Shown here: one piece after another, positions 35,930 to 49,145 of the stretch
Numbering within the stretch: position 1 is the stretch's first letter
Layout: each line of letters starts with the position of its first letter
Origin: Artocarpus heterophyllus
Taxonomy: Eukaryota; Streptophyta; Magnoliopsida; Rosales; Moraceae
NCBI GenBank assembly: GCA_025403435.1
Contig: CM046341.1
Location: forward strand, 3,977,183-4,041,182
Direction of reading: 5' to 3'
Length of the DNA stretch: 64,000 bases
Made by a program: the position numbers and the translations under genes
Notes under the pieces: generated by a model
What the model saw: only the letters and a program-made list of their open reading frames with translations
What the model was told of the DNA's origin: nothing
Databases searched by the model: none

Positions 35930-37173
35930 AAACCAACGACACTTAAAATCTTCCATTTTTTGCTTTCCTTTGCTTTCAGTGTTCTTCTTCTTCTTCTTCC
36001 TCACATCGCCTTACATTTCTCCTTTACATCACCAACTAGTCACTTTCTCTCTCTTTGTCGTTCTCTGTTTCTCATCTGTTTTCTTCTGAATTTGGTCTTG
36101 TTCCTTTTGTGTTGGCTCTTCACTTCGATCTCTCTTCTCCCACTTCAGGTTTTGTCCACTGTCTCTCTCTCTTTCTACCTTTTTATGTGTTTTTTGCACA
36201 TTTTCATTTCAATATGTACGTGGGTTTGTGTTCAATTGTGTGTTGTGGTTGCTGTTCTGAGACATTTTGTTCTTGAATCATGAATGTGCAGGGTTAATAT
36301 GAACTGAGAATTCAAAATTGGGTACTCAAAAATTATGGGTTTTGTTTTGCATGCTTGAGAAAATGCTAAAGTTTGAATTTTTTTTTTGGAGTTTTCAAAT
36401 GGCGACTATGGCATTTATGTTATTAATGTTTTTGTTGAAGAATAATTTGAAGTGGTTGGTTACCTGCTTGGAAAAAAAAAAAACTGAATTTTTTTTTTTT
36501 TGGGGAGAATATTAGAATCAAATCACTGTTACTATAGTGGTTAAACTAAATTGGACTTTTGTGGGGTTATGTGTTTTTTTTTTTTTTTTTTTTTTTGGTC
36601 GTGTTGCATCTGGAATTGGCTGTGTCCATTTTTGAAGATTTCAAAACATTACTAAGATTGGGATTCCGATGATCCCTGTCCATTTTTTTTTGGGTCTCAA
36701 ATTATACTATCTAACCAACGGCATTACGTCACATCTTTTAACGGAATCGGACGCTTAAAACATGAAGTTAAAAATGTGTTTCAAAACATTTTACATGACA
36801 TAATGTGATTGATTAGATATTACCTAGGACACCAAAACTAGGATTGACTTGGTTAATTTTAATGGGATTATTTTGGCCTTTTAGTGTTTGGCTGTCTTGA
36901 TTGGTTATCTTTGAGTATTGGGTTTGTGTTTGTTCTGTTCTTTTGTTCATGTTCTTGGTTTGATTTGGATACATTGATGTGCATAACATGTGGGATTTTC
37001 TTCTTCTTGTTTCTCACTCTCTGGTGAATTTCAAAATAATTGGGTTAAAGGTGCAGTTTTCGTATGCAAACTCCTCAATTGTGCATTTCCTAAAATTTTA
37101 ACGAATCCCTGGAAGTTTGTGTTTGGCTGTTCACTTGAATTTGGTTGGTTTTTGGCATAGGGTGATAAGAACC
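35930..37173 (+). promoter_or_regulatory. VAP27 5' UTR with a long leader intron
   Basis: A CT-rich leader (35,960-36,148, many TTCTTC and CTCTCT words) is followed by a good donor, CTTCAG|GTTTTG, at 36,148/36,149. A matching acceptor, TTTGGCATAG, ends at 37,160, 13 nt before the ATG. This implies a leader intron of about 1.0 kb, common in highly expressed plant genes. Inferred from splice signals only. Confidence 0.6.
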
Positions 37174-39113
37174 ATGACTACGGAGCTCTTGTATATTCAA
37201 CCTTCTGAACTCAAGTTTACCTGTAAGTGAAATTGAATAGTTCTCCCATTTAGTATTTTTTTTAACTTCTTTTTAAGTTTCTTTAATGGTGCAAACTGCA
37301 AAATCATCCAATGTTTCTTGTTTTTCTTCCTTTTTAATGAACCAGAGTAAAATATTTTAACTATTCATATGTCTCTGTATATTTTGTTTTCAAAATTTTT
37401 CTCTATGTTTTTTAATGATTTAGGTCATTAAAAACACGTTTTCTCTAATCATTTTGTCTATTTTTTTAAAAACACCTTATTCAAAAGCTAGATTAGTTTT
37501 ATTTTTATTTACTCTAAATGTGGAAAAAGTAATTGCTATGATTTTATTCAGAGTGCCATTTGTCTTTTAACTCATCAAGTTAAAGTTACTTATGTTGGCA
37601 TATTTCTCTTTCTATAGTTGAGTTGAAGAAACAAAGTTCTTGCTCAATTCAACTTGGAAACAGGTCTAGCCAGTATGTTGCTTTCAAGGTACAGTTATTT
37701 GTTCTAGAGGACCATGATCAAAGTGTCTCCATGTCAGGAAGTTCTAAATCTTTTTTCCCTTTTTACATTTTAGGGCGGATAAAACTTTGGTTTGATGATA
37801 TTATATGATTTATAGATGTTGCTTGGTGCATATTATTTACAATATGTATTTTGCAGGTGAAAACAACGTCTCCAAACAAATACTGTGTACGACCAAACAT
37901 AGGCATTATAAAGCCTAATGCAACATGTGATTTCACAGGTTTTTACTCATCATTCATAGCTCTTATAACTGTAATGTATCTAAAACACTTTTACTAGAAA
38001 CACTTGATCCCAAATTTTTGATGATGAGAGTAAATGGAACCTAATTCTTAACTCTTCATTTCGGTTTGTGCAGTGACTATGCAAGCTCAGCGCGTGACTC
38101 CAACTGATTTGCACTGCAAAGACAAGTTTCTGATCCAAAGCATAGTTGTCCCCACTGGAACAACTGAAGAGGATATAACATCCGCTATGGTGAGAAAATG
38201 TTGTAGGCATTGTTTCTAGCCTGTTTGGGAACTTGACCAGTTTTGCTACTTTTTTTTCTCCCAAAAAATCTGAATTGCAATGGTGTTTTAGGTTAAACTT
38301 TTTGTTCAAACTAGTTTCTCAAACGCCCTTAAGTTATCTTTGTTGTTTATTTCTTTTTCTGTTTTTGGGCAGTTTTCAAAAGAAGGTGAAAAGCACATTC
38401 AAGAGAAGAAGTTAAGGGTAGTGCTCATCAGCCCACCCCCTTCCCCAGTATTGGTGCCAAGAAACGGTGAAGCAAAGCAAGATCCATGTATTGAAACTTC
38501 GGTGCAAAAAGATAAAGTTATGAGTGGTGTTGAAAATATACCCCCACCTCTTAAGGTAAGAATAACTTCTATCAATTCATACTTTACTCTTTAAAAGTTC
38601 TGTTTGCCCTTCTTTTATTTTATTTTATTGGTTTTCTTCCCTGGCATGCTCTATTTGTGGTACATTTTGCAAAATTTTCATATTACTTCATGTTTCTTAT
38701 TCAAAGGGTCCTCATATATGCACATGTACGATGGTATGCCTAAATATCTTGCTATTTTTTCTAGAATTGTTTCTCGTTCATTTTATGGTACGGCTTCTAA
38801 TATTTTTCATTTGGGACAAATTGGATGAAAGCATAAGTGTTGGTTTCAATTTCTGCTTATCTATTTTTTTTTTTTAATTGTGAAACGCTGCTAAGAATGC
38901 TGATGAATTTCAATCGATAAGGATAATGATGTGGAGTTAAGGCCCTCTAGCGAGGATTTGGAAGAACTTCATGCCAAAAGAAAGGAGAATGCTGAAGAAC
39001 TGAAACCAGCAAAGGATGCTGTATTCCTCAACTTAAGCAAGGATTTCAAGGATATGACATCAAAGTTGAGTTTGGTGGAGTCAAAGCTAAAAGAGGTCAG
39101 TTTTTTTATTTTA

Positions 39114-39144
<31 letters not shown>

Positions 39145-39753
39145 TATGTGTTTTGAAAGCTTATAATGTATTTGGTCATCCCCACTTAAGTTCAAGTTTT
39201 GGTGTTTTTTCAGGCTGAGCTTACTATCATGAAACTGACAGAAGAGAAGAGCAAGAACACCCAAGACAAAGAAATGCTTAAGCAAGAACTGGTGGGTAGT
39301 AGTTCATGTTCTTTTTTTTCCTCTTCTTTTACTTTTTTTCTTCCGAATCGTTGATATTTATCACCATATATACCTATGAAAAAAAGCTCTCGAAGCAAAA
39401 CATAATTGTTGTTGCATCACAAACTATGAAAAATAGGTCCCACGTTCTTACGTGACAGTTTTGTTATTAAAATCATCGATAGTAGTATATTGACATGGTT
39501 GCTTAGACTTTCAATTCAAAATATTACATCTTCCGTTATGTGATGTGATTGATTATTTACAACAAATTAACAGATACTTTTTTTTTTTTTCAAATTGCCT
39601 TTAGTGTGAGATATTGACATTGTTTTTCTTTTTTTGCAGGAGATATTGAGGAGGAAAAACAATGTGAGAAGTGTACAAGTTGGATTCCCCTTTCTCTATA
39701 TTTGTATAATCGCCTTCATTGGCTTGGCAACTGGATATTACATCCATCCATAG
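37174..39753 (+). CDS. VAP27: VAP27-type vesicle-associated membrane protein, 288 aa
   Basis: VAP27 proteins are ER-anchored tethers that bind FFAT-motif proteins and cytoskeleton at ER-plasma membrane contacts. Eight coding exons: 37174-37222, 37618-37688, 37857-37938, 38074-38189, 38373-38555, 38922-39095, 39214-39291 and 39640-39753. Residues 5-125 form the MSP domain (LLYIQPSELKFTFELKKQSS, VAFKVKTTSPNKYCVRPN, FLIQSIVVPTGTTEEDI). A Pro-rich linker follows. Residues 200-262 form a coiled coil (SKLSLVESKLKEAELTIMKL), and the C-terminal tail anchor is VGFPFLYICIIAFIGLATGY. Exon 6 is taken to start at 38,922, since starting at the next AG upstream (38,896) adds VAP-like residues NADEFQSIR but shifts frame into a stop. 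One base may have been lost there (see findings). The 3' end converges on NHX. Confidence 0.93.
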
Positions 39754-42141
39754 GTAATACATATATATATATATATATATATGGATGTTTTTTAATTGGG
39801 GATACAAGTGTCTTTTAAATAAAGGAAAAATTAGTCATTTGCTAAATAGTTGCCTTCTTTTACTATTCTCGATGCAAATATTAATGCTATTACCGTATTT
39901 GTCATTAAAAATGTGAAAATAAAGTGTATTATTTTATTTTGTGCTTTTATGCATAATGTTATTTTAAATGTCGTATTTGCCTTGGCCTGAAAAAGCTCCT
40001 CTTCCAAACTAGACGAAGAAGAATTTTCTTCGCTTGACACTTACGGTCGCATTTAAGAACACAATCCTAAATGGATTCACAAGTCATGGTCTCCCCATCC
40101 AGCACCAATGGTGCCGAGCCACTTGCCTCTATTGTTAAAAAATAAAAAGAGCCACAATTGTAATATAGAAAAAAGATGATGATGATAGCACATTAGTTTT
40201 TGGGCACGTGATCAAGAAAGAGGAAAATTTTCTTGCACGAACTACTTCTTTATGTATGTATGTGGAGAAGAGCTACCTTCATTTTAATGTCGTTTATAAA
40301 CAGAGAAAAAAAAAAGTGGGAAAATTACAATGAGTTGCTAAAGATGATCTTTTTTTTGTTTTTTTTCTAATCGGACATGTAAAAGATAAAATAAAATAAA
40401 ATGAATGGAAATAAGTTAAGGTGAGTGTTGAAAGAAGATGAAAAACATTAGGAAAGCCATGAAATAAAAGGACTTATAACTTTTGTCGTCAATCTTCATC
40501 TTGTTCTTGTGCAAATGTGAAGAGGGAGTCATGATAACTCCTTGTATTTATATCATGATTTATTTCAAGTCGTTATCAGAAGTTATATAAAGATTTATAT
40601 AATATAATCAATATATATCGCATATCAACTAAACAATTTAAAAAAAAATTAACCTTCTGCCGATCAAGCGATTTCATGCATACTTAGAAAGTTAATTAAT
40701 TTTTTTTTCTTTATAAGTTAGAAAAGCTAATCATGATTTTTTTGCTCTGTTTGATCTTTAGAAAAACTGGTCTGTGAATAGAAATTTACCAATTTATTGG
40801 CTGCTAAAGCTTTAAAAGGGTTAACCTCCTAATTATTTCAACAATAGTGAAAATTTTAAATACGGGGATTCTACCCAAGTTCATGTGGGAGAAAAAAAAA
40901 AGAAAAAGATATTTGGCATGAAGTGGAAGAGAATAAGACGTCTAATTAGTTTTGCTTCTTTTCATTCTTTCCTCTTTTTTTTTTTTCTTTATCAATTCAT
41001 TATTTACTTTTAATCACTAAAGACTCGGTAAGAATTACAGATATTATGCATTACTCGTTTGTGCCTTATATCTGCAATGATATGTCGTTTGTGCTATAAG
41101 ATTCTTGTCTTCTCCTCAAAAAGTTTAACACTTTTCCTGTCGTTGAAAAGAATCTTTGACAGTGGTTTCGTAGCATAATCTAACAGTAAAATCATATGGG
41201 ACTTTATCTAAAGGTGAAAAGTTTAAATCTTCAACCCAAGTTAAAAATCTAAAGGTGAAAAGTTTAAATCTTCAACCCAAGTTAAAAAAAAAAAAAAATT
41301 AGTAAAGTTCTGAACTTTGCTAACGTTTAAGAAACTAGAAAACGACAAGCATTGTCTCTTTTGACTTAAAACACCAATTTCTCCCTGCCATAGATTTGTT
41401 GTCCCTCATACATAGAGACCAACCTGTTTTTGGTGAACCTTGTGGTTGTTGATTTCAGAAAACGACATGTAGTATGTTGCAGCCTTTACGTATTTCGTCG
41501 GGCTTCAGAACTTGTTTTTGGGTGGATGAGAAATCAAATATGCCTTAGGCAACTATTTAAAAACTACACGTCGTTTGTGTATAAAACACATGTGGATGTC
41601 CTGTAAACGACATGTATTTTGTAATTTAATATTACAAAATATCAGTCGTTTCTGCCCAACAAAGAAACGTAAATATGTAATCAATAAACAATAAACATTT
41701 TGAAAACCAAAACAATCAAGAAATCCAGTTTCTTATAGATTAGAATATCATCAATCACCGTTTTACAAAACCAATCAGACAAAACTTAAGATAGCTATAA
41801 AAAAAAAAAAAAAAAAAAAAAAAACTCAGTGACACAAAACGATGTATACACACACAAAAATAATAATAATAATAAAACAAAATAAAATAAAACCCTAAAA
41901 ATTATCATCACTCCACCCCTGATTGGAAAAAAAATGTTGTCACCACCCTCTGATTCATTATCATCTCCTCCTATACACAAACCAAACTCCAGAATCCCAG
42001 TCTCAAGCCACACTATAACTCCCTAAATTAGTGCTTTCTTCAGTACATATGATTAGCACGTCACAATGAACAAAAACGTTCCATGATTAAAAATAGAACT
42101 TTGGTCTTGAGATTTCTTTCATGCTGTCAGTGATGTAGACC
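39754..42141. other. Intergenic between convergent VAP27 and NHX
   Basis: Contains the 3' ends of both genes, a TA repeat right after the VAP27 stop (39,759-39,783), a perfect 41-bp duplication (41,206-41,287) and a long A-run (41,801-41,824). Words such as AAACGACATGT recur at 41,460-41,650. No gene seen. Confidence 0.55.
41206..41287. repeat. Perfect 41-bp tandem duplication
   Basis: The unit beginning ATCTAAAGGTGAAAAGTTTA occurs at 41,206-41,246 and again, unchanged, at 41,247-41,287. Confidence 0.93.
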
Positions 42142-44590
42142 TTACTCAGTAGGAGAACCTGGAACAAAGGGTACAAAACCCCGGCCGCCGAAAAGCGGTC
42201 TCATGAAGCCATCGTCGAATTTCCTCCAATAGCGGTGGACAGGGTGAGATGGGATGCTTAGGAGCATCCTTAGACTGGTCGGACGTGGAACATTATTGAA
42301 ACTAGAATTAGCCCCTGTGTCTTCCTGTCCGTTGCCGAGTAGAGGCGTTGTGAGGGATTTTGGAGTGGAAGGTTCAGAGGACAAAATGCTGCTGTGTTTT
42401 GAGGAAGGGAGACAGATCCTCACAATTGGTTTTGTCATCAACCCGAATACCTACATTGACGAATTATGGGAAGATAATGGTAAGGCCAGTTCTTGTCAAT
42501 TTTCTGCAATTTCCATTTTTATAAATAACAAAATGAAGTTAGTTTTAGTGAGACAATATGGCACTTCTTTTAAAACGTTTACTCTACCTCTTCCTTTTCC
42601 TTTTTCTTGCAAGCAAAAAAGGGCGTATTAGCAATTTCAGTCAATGATCTGAGACGGTGAGTTGAAGAAACCAAGGAACAGAAACCATGAAAGATCAGAC
42701 TTGCCAAGCCAAGATCACTTTGGTGGAATCTGCATTTTACTTGGTTTTTTTCACTCAACAACTTGTGCATACAAACTTCACAAAACAGATGTTCGTAGTT
42801 CTGCCACAGATATGTAAGGCCTAGATCGCCTACACTACTTGTTACTAGTGATGATTTTAGTGTAAATCTTACCACTGTGCTGAAGAGAACAACTGTGATG
42901 GTGCTGGTGATCATGACTGCATTTCCTTGCAAATGTGTATGCCCTGATCTCGTAAACTACAGAAATAAGAATCAAGAATCACTTTACTAGTTGTCTGAAA
43001 GATGGTAAGCAGACCCTTAAAAAAATGACGCTACGTGAAAGCTGTATTGGCTGTATCTTCAGCACAAATACCATTTCTCTAAGAAAAAAGTAGCAATGTA
43101 ATTAAGCAGTTCCCCCATGTTTCCTATCCAACCATATTTTCTTTAGCATAAACTTGGCAAAACCCTCATTGCACCAATTTTAGACCAAATACTTTTTAAC
43201 TCGAAGGAAAAGGTACTTCTATCCTAGAAATTTGCCTGTAAGAGGCTCCAACAGTAACAGGCAAGCCATAGAAAACACATTATTTAATCTTCTACCTGAT
43301 TATAGGCTAGTGCCACAGAAACAGCACCACGCATAAGGCCAGCCCACCAAATCGTAATCTGCAAAATGAGAACTCGTTGAGACAAGTGACATGTATCAAC
43401 TATTGAGAGATTTAAGATTCAAATGCCCTGAGGTCAAAAGGCCAAATGTATAGAATCTCATACTTGTTGCTTTACGTTGACTTTCTCGTGTGGAGAGTTT
43501 TTAGTCAAGTTGGACAAAAAAGATAAAGGGAAAACGAAGGCTGCTCTTCCAACAAGAACAAGCGCCAAAAGTGTTGAGCTCACACCAATTGATGTTCCAG
43601 GACTGAGGAAAAAATAAGGAAAATGAAAACTTAATCCCGCTTTGAACAAAAGAGAAACACTCCCTCTAAGGTAACTGATTCATGGAAGCTAAAGCTATTA
43701 TTCCATGCATATCATACCTGCTGCTTACAATTTTCCACTTCTCGATATCCAGTGCATCCATGCCAACATACAGAAAAATAAAGATCTCCGCAACAAATGA
43801 TAAAGTGGCAAAAGCGTGTCTGCGTTAGTAGGTACACAGAATTGAGATGTTAGTAGCATGATAGACTGCTAGAAAAATATTTTACCAACTGTCAAATAAC
43901 AAGAAAAAAAAAATCACAAATTACGATAGAACTAACATGAATATATGCCAGTTATTCATCAGAAGTTTATGAATGTTAACATACTTAGTCGTCACTCGAG
44001 AACGTTCAGTCACATTATGCCATGTATAATGAGACATTACAATTCCACAAAAGAATACGGTGAGAATGGCGCTCAAGTAAAATAGCTGCAAAATAGATCG
44101 CATTTATAATTAAATGTTAGAATTCTCTTTTTCATGAGCAGAGAGAGAGAGAGTTATGTTACAAGTCATGATGGCCGTTACCTCTGCCAGCATATATGAT
44201 AGGTAAGCCATGAGTATCATAAGAGCCACCTCACGATCAGTAGAGTGCCTGGTTTTGTGCAAGTCCCCAACAAATGACACACAACACATCAAATGGGAAC
44301 GCAGTTTTGGAGATATACTAAATTAACAACTGTTTTGACTCATTTGCAGAAATAGAGCATACTAAATTTTGCAACCATCACATATTTCAATTATTTTATT
44401 GTATCCTCAACTTGTGTTATTCTTAACAAAATTAACACTGAGAGACTAATTCACAAACCTGCCGAAGTAGAGCTTTTTAATGATATACGCACTAAGTAGT
44501 CCAGCCTGCAACGATCAAAATTGAGAAAATTTCTCTTTCAGATCTCAAGTAACTGATGCCCAAACTGACGTGGTACAAATACAAACATGA

Positions 44591-44679
<89 letters not shown>

Positions 44680-46992
44680 CTTACTAATACTCCCAGAAAT
44701 GTACTCGCGACAAACAAGTACAAAAAGTTCCCAATTAACTCCAAAGCAACGCCTGAATTGATATGAGAGAGATCAAAGTTCTGGATTGCATTAAAAAGCA
44801 CCACCGAAGTGGCATCATTTACAACACCTTCCCCAAAGACCAAGCTGTATAACAAGGGTGTCTCGTCTTGATTAAGCACCTACAATCATGATGTAGGAAA
44901 TAAATCTGTGTTCTCAAACGTGTTAATTAGAAGGACCACAATGCACAAGCCCACAAATACCTGCAAGGTGCAAACAGAATCTGTTGCAGAAAATATAGCT
45001 CCAATGGCTGCAACAAAGGGACTGATAAGATTAAGACAAGACGTAAAATGATCGCAACTAAATAAAAACCAGAAATAATGAGAAATAAAAGATTAGTATA
45101 CCAAGATAATCTCCCATCTTGAGGTTGCCCAAATTCATTTGCTGAAAGAAGTGTACAGCACCTAGATCAATATAAGTAAAGAATTCATCAGTAAATTGAA
45201 TGACTATGGTTACAAATCTCCTTTCTCCATGGACCAAGAGAGATATAAACCATATGACTTTTTAAAATATAAGTAAAATGAACTGCAAAAAGAACATGGT
45301 TATGCATGAACAGCTTTAGTGAATGGTCCACATTCAGTTTCCCTTTTTGAACAAGAAAATACAAGTATGAACACTCATCCAATGATCAAACTCAGATTCT
45401 TAGAGTAAACATAGCACAACGGAAACGTGCTGAAACTTGTAATGCAGCAGCTTTGTAAAGATGTTTAGCAACATAACTCAGATGATTTGCTACCATCAAT
45501 AATCTAATCGCTTCTTTTTCCGTTCCAAGTCCTGCTAGGACTTAATAACCTCTTCCCAATCATAATTATCACATAAAAATACATTTATGATTCTCTAAAT
45601 GCAAACTCCTTGATATAGAAACAACCTAAAACAATTAAGATCCTTAAGTTGTTGAGTGTACCTAAGGAAATTATGCCAAAGGATATGAGAGTACCAACAG
45701 CACCAAAAAGCATGATAGTTATAAAATTCCGAAAAAATTGCTTCTTCTTCACCTGGAACCTAGTACAGTCCAAAATACAATCAATCAAAATAAGAGGTCC
45801 AGGTCGATAAGTAAAGACGTAAAATTTGAATGGTACAATTTTGCATAAGAAAACGATGTGGTCTAGTGAACAAACACAAACAAAAGTTTCACAAAGGCTT
45901 TGTTGGTTTACGGCAAATAAAACAAGAAATGTAATTGTATACGCGTTGAAAGGTTAAAAAGTAAAACTTGATGCAAACTTATGATTTGATCATATTCCAT
46001 TTTGCATTAACACTCGATTGCACAGTACTGAAGTTCACAAAGTGAGGACAAGATAATTACCCTTCTTTTTTCAAAGCTACAACATGGTTGATTTTTTTCT
46101 TCCATATGAATTACACATAGTAAAAGACATTTACTTTCACCGAAACATTTCAACACCATAATTAATCAGTAATAAACCCATCTGTACCATATTGAGATAT
46201 CAAAACTCAATAAAAACAATTAACAATAATTTGGTAAATAATAAGAATAAACAATAATTTGGTAAATTATTAGAATTGGTGACGTGCCCAGGTTGGGCTT
46301 TGTTGCTTCTCCGGGATTTTTTTTTTTTTTTCCCCTATTCAATTGAGAATTTGAGTGATAGGGATACCATTTTGACCCAATTGAGTCCAAGAGAAGAACT
46401 GTCCAACAACACTTTTTTCCCTCTTTGATTAATATCACGTTTATTTTAAAGACCATTTTTTTTATTAAACCATATATATATTTGTTAAAATTAAATCTTA
46501 AGACAAAATCTCCCTTATACTTATCAAAAGTCAAAATTTGCTTACCCGGCATTGAAAATGATCGGAGGAAGAAGATAAATAAAGAAAAGCTCTTCACTAA
46601 ACACCATTAAATGCGAGCTCTTTCCTCCACTTGTTAGCAATATAACAACTCCAGTACACAGTCCCTACCATCTCAAATTATAAAAATCACATAAAATAAC
46701 AAAAATTAATACAGTCAAGCAAAAGCCGAAAAACGACAATATACGTACACACACACATACATGTGTGTGTGTGTGCGTGTGTGTGTGTGTTTGTGTGCGT
46801 TATACGTAAGCTCACAATTGCTAGGGCAGTGATGGACTCGTTCATCCACCGATATTCTTCGACCAAATGGCCGATGATTATGCAAGCGCAGAGAAGTGTG
46901 ACGAAGAGATTCATCGAAACTACAGAAGCATGATCGTGAGTCGCCAACATTCTCAGCGATTCCCGGAAAAAGGAGCCAGATTCCATCGCCAT
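42142..46992 (-). CDS. NHX: Vacuolar-type Na+(K+)/H+ antiporter NHX, 535 aa
   Basis: Plant class I NHX exchangers move Na+ or K+ into the vacuole against H+, for salt tolerance, turgor and pH. Fourteen coding exons on the minus strand: 46992-46816, 46664-46546, 45759-45662, 45161-45102, 45007-44961, 44879-44685, 44505-44459, 44248-44182, 44085-43985, 43819-43718, 43602-43464, 43358-43296, 42956-42873 and 42450-42142. All have GT-AG borders and the frame is unbroken. Seen: ASVVSMNLFVTLLCACIIIG (TM1), the amiloride motif LFFIYLLPPI (85-94), ATDSVCTLQVLNQDE, the ion-site region FGEGVVNDATSVVLFNAIQ, HSTDREVALMILMAYLS, TIWWAGLMRGAVSVALAYNQ, and the C-terminal FMRPLFGGRGFVPFVPGSP. The start is the first of two close ATGs. 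No lesion was found. Intron 6 has a 39-unit GA repeat beside the donor of exon 6. Confidence 0.97.
44595..44672. repeat. (AG)39 microsatellite in NHX intron 6
   Basis: 78 bp of uninterrupted AG repeats, lying only 12 bp from the exon 6/intron junction at 44,685. In the transcript it is a CU tract just downstream of the donor site. A pure run of this length is expected to vary in length between individuals. Confidence 0.95.
46746..46800. repeat. AC/GT microsatellite in NHX intron 1
   Basis: An AC run followed by a GT run with a few interruptions (ACACACACATACATGTGTGT), so the two halves can pair as a hairpin. It lies shortly after the exon 1 donor on the minus strand. Confidence 0.85.
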
Positions 46993-47845
46993 CTCTGTGC
47001 TCCAATCGGGATCCGTGACGGAAATCAAACGAAGACTTCAAAGTCAGCTACTTTCTTTCTTTTTCGACTGATACCGATTTCTCTCGTCTGATTGGTAGCT
47101 GAGAAGGTGAAAGAAAACAAATTTCAGAAGAGTGATAGCATAGCGCATTGTCTTCGTCTACGACGAACAAATACCAAAAAGCAAAAAGAAAATATCTTTC
47201 GAAAAGATCCGAATGCGAAATCTCTCACTTTTTGCGACTGTTCTTTCTTTTTTTTCCTTTCTTTCTCTGCTTTTAAAATCCTCAGAGTGAAGAAATCTCG
47301 TTTTCTTTTCCCTCGATTTTCTCGTCGACCAAACAGAAATGAGATATCAAAATTCAGGAAATTCTTACAGCAAATTCATCAACTTCAGCTGAAATGCAGA
47401 AGCTGAGCACTGAGCTAAGCTACTCGAATCGATTCGAACCGAACGAGAAGCGGAAATCAAATCCAATTTAGAACCGAAAATCCAACCATGAACAATGGTG
47501 AGAAAATCTTTGAAGAATTTTCTGAAGCTTTTCAGCTATTTAAAGATACATATAGAGAGAGAGAGAGAGGAGTGAGGAGTGAGAAACAGGGAGACCGCGA
47601 AAGGAATGAATTTATACGGCCTTTTGAACCTAAAGAGATTATGGACCGTTGAATTGTCGTGATGATAGATCCATGAGGATTTGCTTTTGGTGACAGTTGT
47701 AGGGGATTCCAACCGATGGTCGAGGTTTTTTTTTTTTTTGGAGTTAAATGGAGGGGAGAGGTCCACCTTTATGATTATGCCGTCCAACACAAAATCCCGT
47801 TCGCCAGTTATAAGCTTTTCTTTTTTTTTAATATATAAAAAAAAA
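46993..47845 (-). promoter_or_regulatory. NHX leader and promoter region
   Basis: Sequence upstream of the NHX start. The part to about 47,600 is rich in TTC/GAA words and includes a short GA tract (47,554-47,570, CT in the transcript), as in plant leaders. No TATA box could be fixed with confidence and the transcription start is not determined. Confidence 0.4.
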
Positions 47846-48022
47846 TTATCATTTTAGCCTTAATTTTTTACGAAAATATAATTTTAATTTCTAATTTTTT
47901 TATTTATCATTCGTCAACCTTTTATTTTAACTGCTAATAAACCATTTTAACTAACATTCACTAACTTTGGTGTCATGTGACCAACATATGGGCATGTAGT
48001 AGGGGCATTTTAATAAAATATT
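47846..48022. repeat. End of a dispersed inverted-repeat element
   Basis: 47,846-47,945 matches the reverse complement of about 51,031-51,125 (TTTTTTATTTATCA, then TTTATTTTAACTGCTAA and the like). 47,942-48,022 matches 50,192-50,276 directly (GGTGTCATGTGACC, GGGGCATTTTAATAAAATAT). These are ends of one repeat family with terminal inverted repeats. Confidence 0.6.
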
Positions 48023-48694
48023 TACTTGATTTTGCCCTTGAGATTTTGCTTTGTTTTTAATTTATTTTTGTTTTGTTTTAATTAATTTTGTTTTATTTTT
48101 AGTTTAGTTTAACTTTAATTTATTTTGCTTTATTTTAATCTAGTTTATTTTAATTTTGTTGTGTTGTAAATAGTTTAATTCTCAAGTTTGTATTTAAGCA
48201 AAGTAAGATTTGAATTAAGCTGTAATAAAAAAATTAGATCGGTTTTGAAAAAGAAAATAAAAGAAGAAATTAAAAAAAATAAATTTGATTTTAGGATTGA
48301 TCATAGCCGTCGGATGGAGGGAATGGATGGCCCGGATATGGAGAGTGCGCTACCCGCGGAGAAGCCAGAGAGTGAGAGAGAAAGAACTGCACATTAACAA
48401 TTCTATGGACTCGGATTCATTTCTTTGAACCAGATTCCAATTACTTGGTGTTTCAAGGCCCATTTTGAGCCATGTTTGATCCAATGGAAGTGCGCCATGT
48501 GTACAAACACAACGAACAAAGCTAATAGAAGCTTGACATGTGTCCACCAAAATGGAGAACAAAACTCACGGTTTTTGGTGAGAATGACACGTATTTCATG
48601 CTCAATTACAAGGATTACACGCAGGCTTTGCCATCTGAGCAGGCTTCGATTAATGGCAAATTGAAGAGAACCAAGAAGCCACAAAAGAGAAAAA
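48023..48694. other. Intergenic, no recognised gene
   Basis: T-rich repeats of TTTATTTTAATTTA type (48,050-48,160), then a less AT-rich stretch (48,290-48,690) with short frames on both strands but no recognised family. The right end runs into a copia remnant. Confidence 0.45.
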
Positions 48695-49145
48695 CATATA
48701 AAGAGAAAATATCATTTGATTAGAAAAATAGTATATTGAGGCGATGTAAAAGTTGTGAAGATAGCATCGAATAACAACCTTGTCGACCCTTTCACTAAGA
48801 CGTTACTTGCAAAGAGCTTCGAGGCACACTTGGAAGGCTTAGGTCTTAGAGACATGTCTCACCTGCTTTAGGACAAGTGGGAGATTGTTGGGTTTGGTGC
48901 CCTAAAAACAGTGACATTGTAAACATTGATAATAAATAAATAAAGTGACATATATAATTATTTTAGTTGCTTGTATGTATTATGAATACTTTTATAAACA
49001 TCAAGAAAATTCTATTATTATTTATGTGACTATAAGTTTAACATATAAGCGTTATATGCTTAGGGATTAAATTTATAGATAATAATCTAAATAGTTCGTA
49101 ATAATTAATCAAAGTTTGGGATCTTTAATTAAATATTACAAGTAC
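48695..49145 (+). mobile_element. Ty1/copia retrotransposon remnant: RNase H C-terminus, polypurine tract and start of 3' LTR
   Basis: The frame from 48,695 reads the end of copia Pol (HIKRKYHLIRKIV, one stop near 48,736, then GDVKVVKIASNNNLVDPFTK and AHLEGLGLRDMSHLL) to TAG at 48,869-48,871. It is followed by the typical polypurine tract ACAAGTGGGAGA and an LTR start TGTTGGG at 48,886. The rest of Pol is missing, and the LTR cannot be followed beyond the MITE at 49,146. An old, dead copy. Confidence 0.85.
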
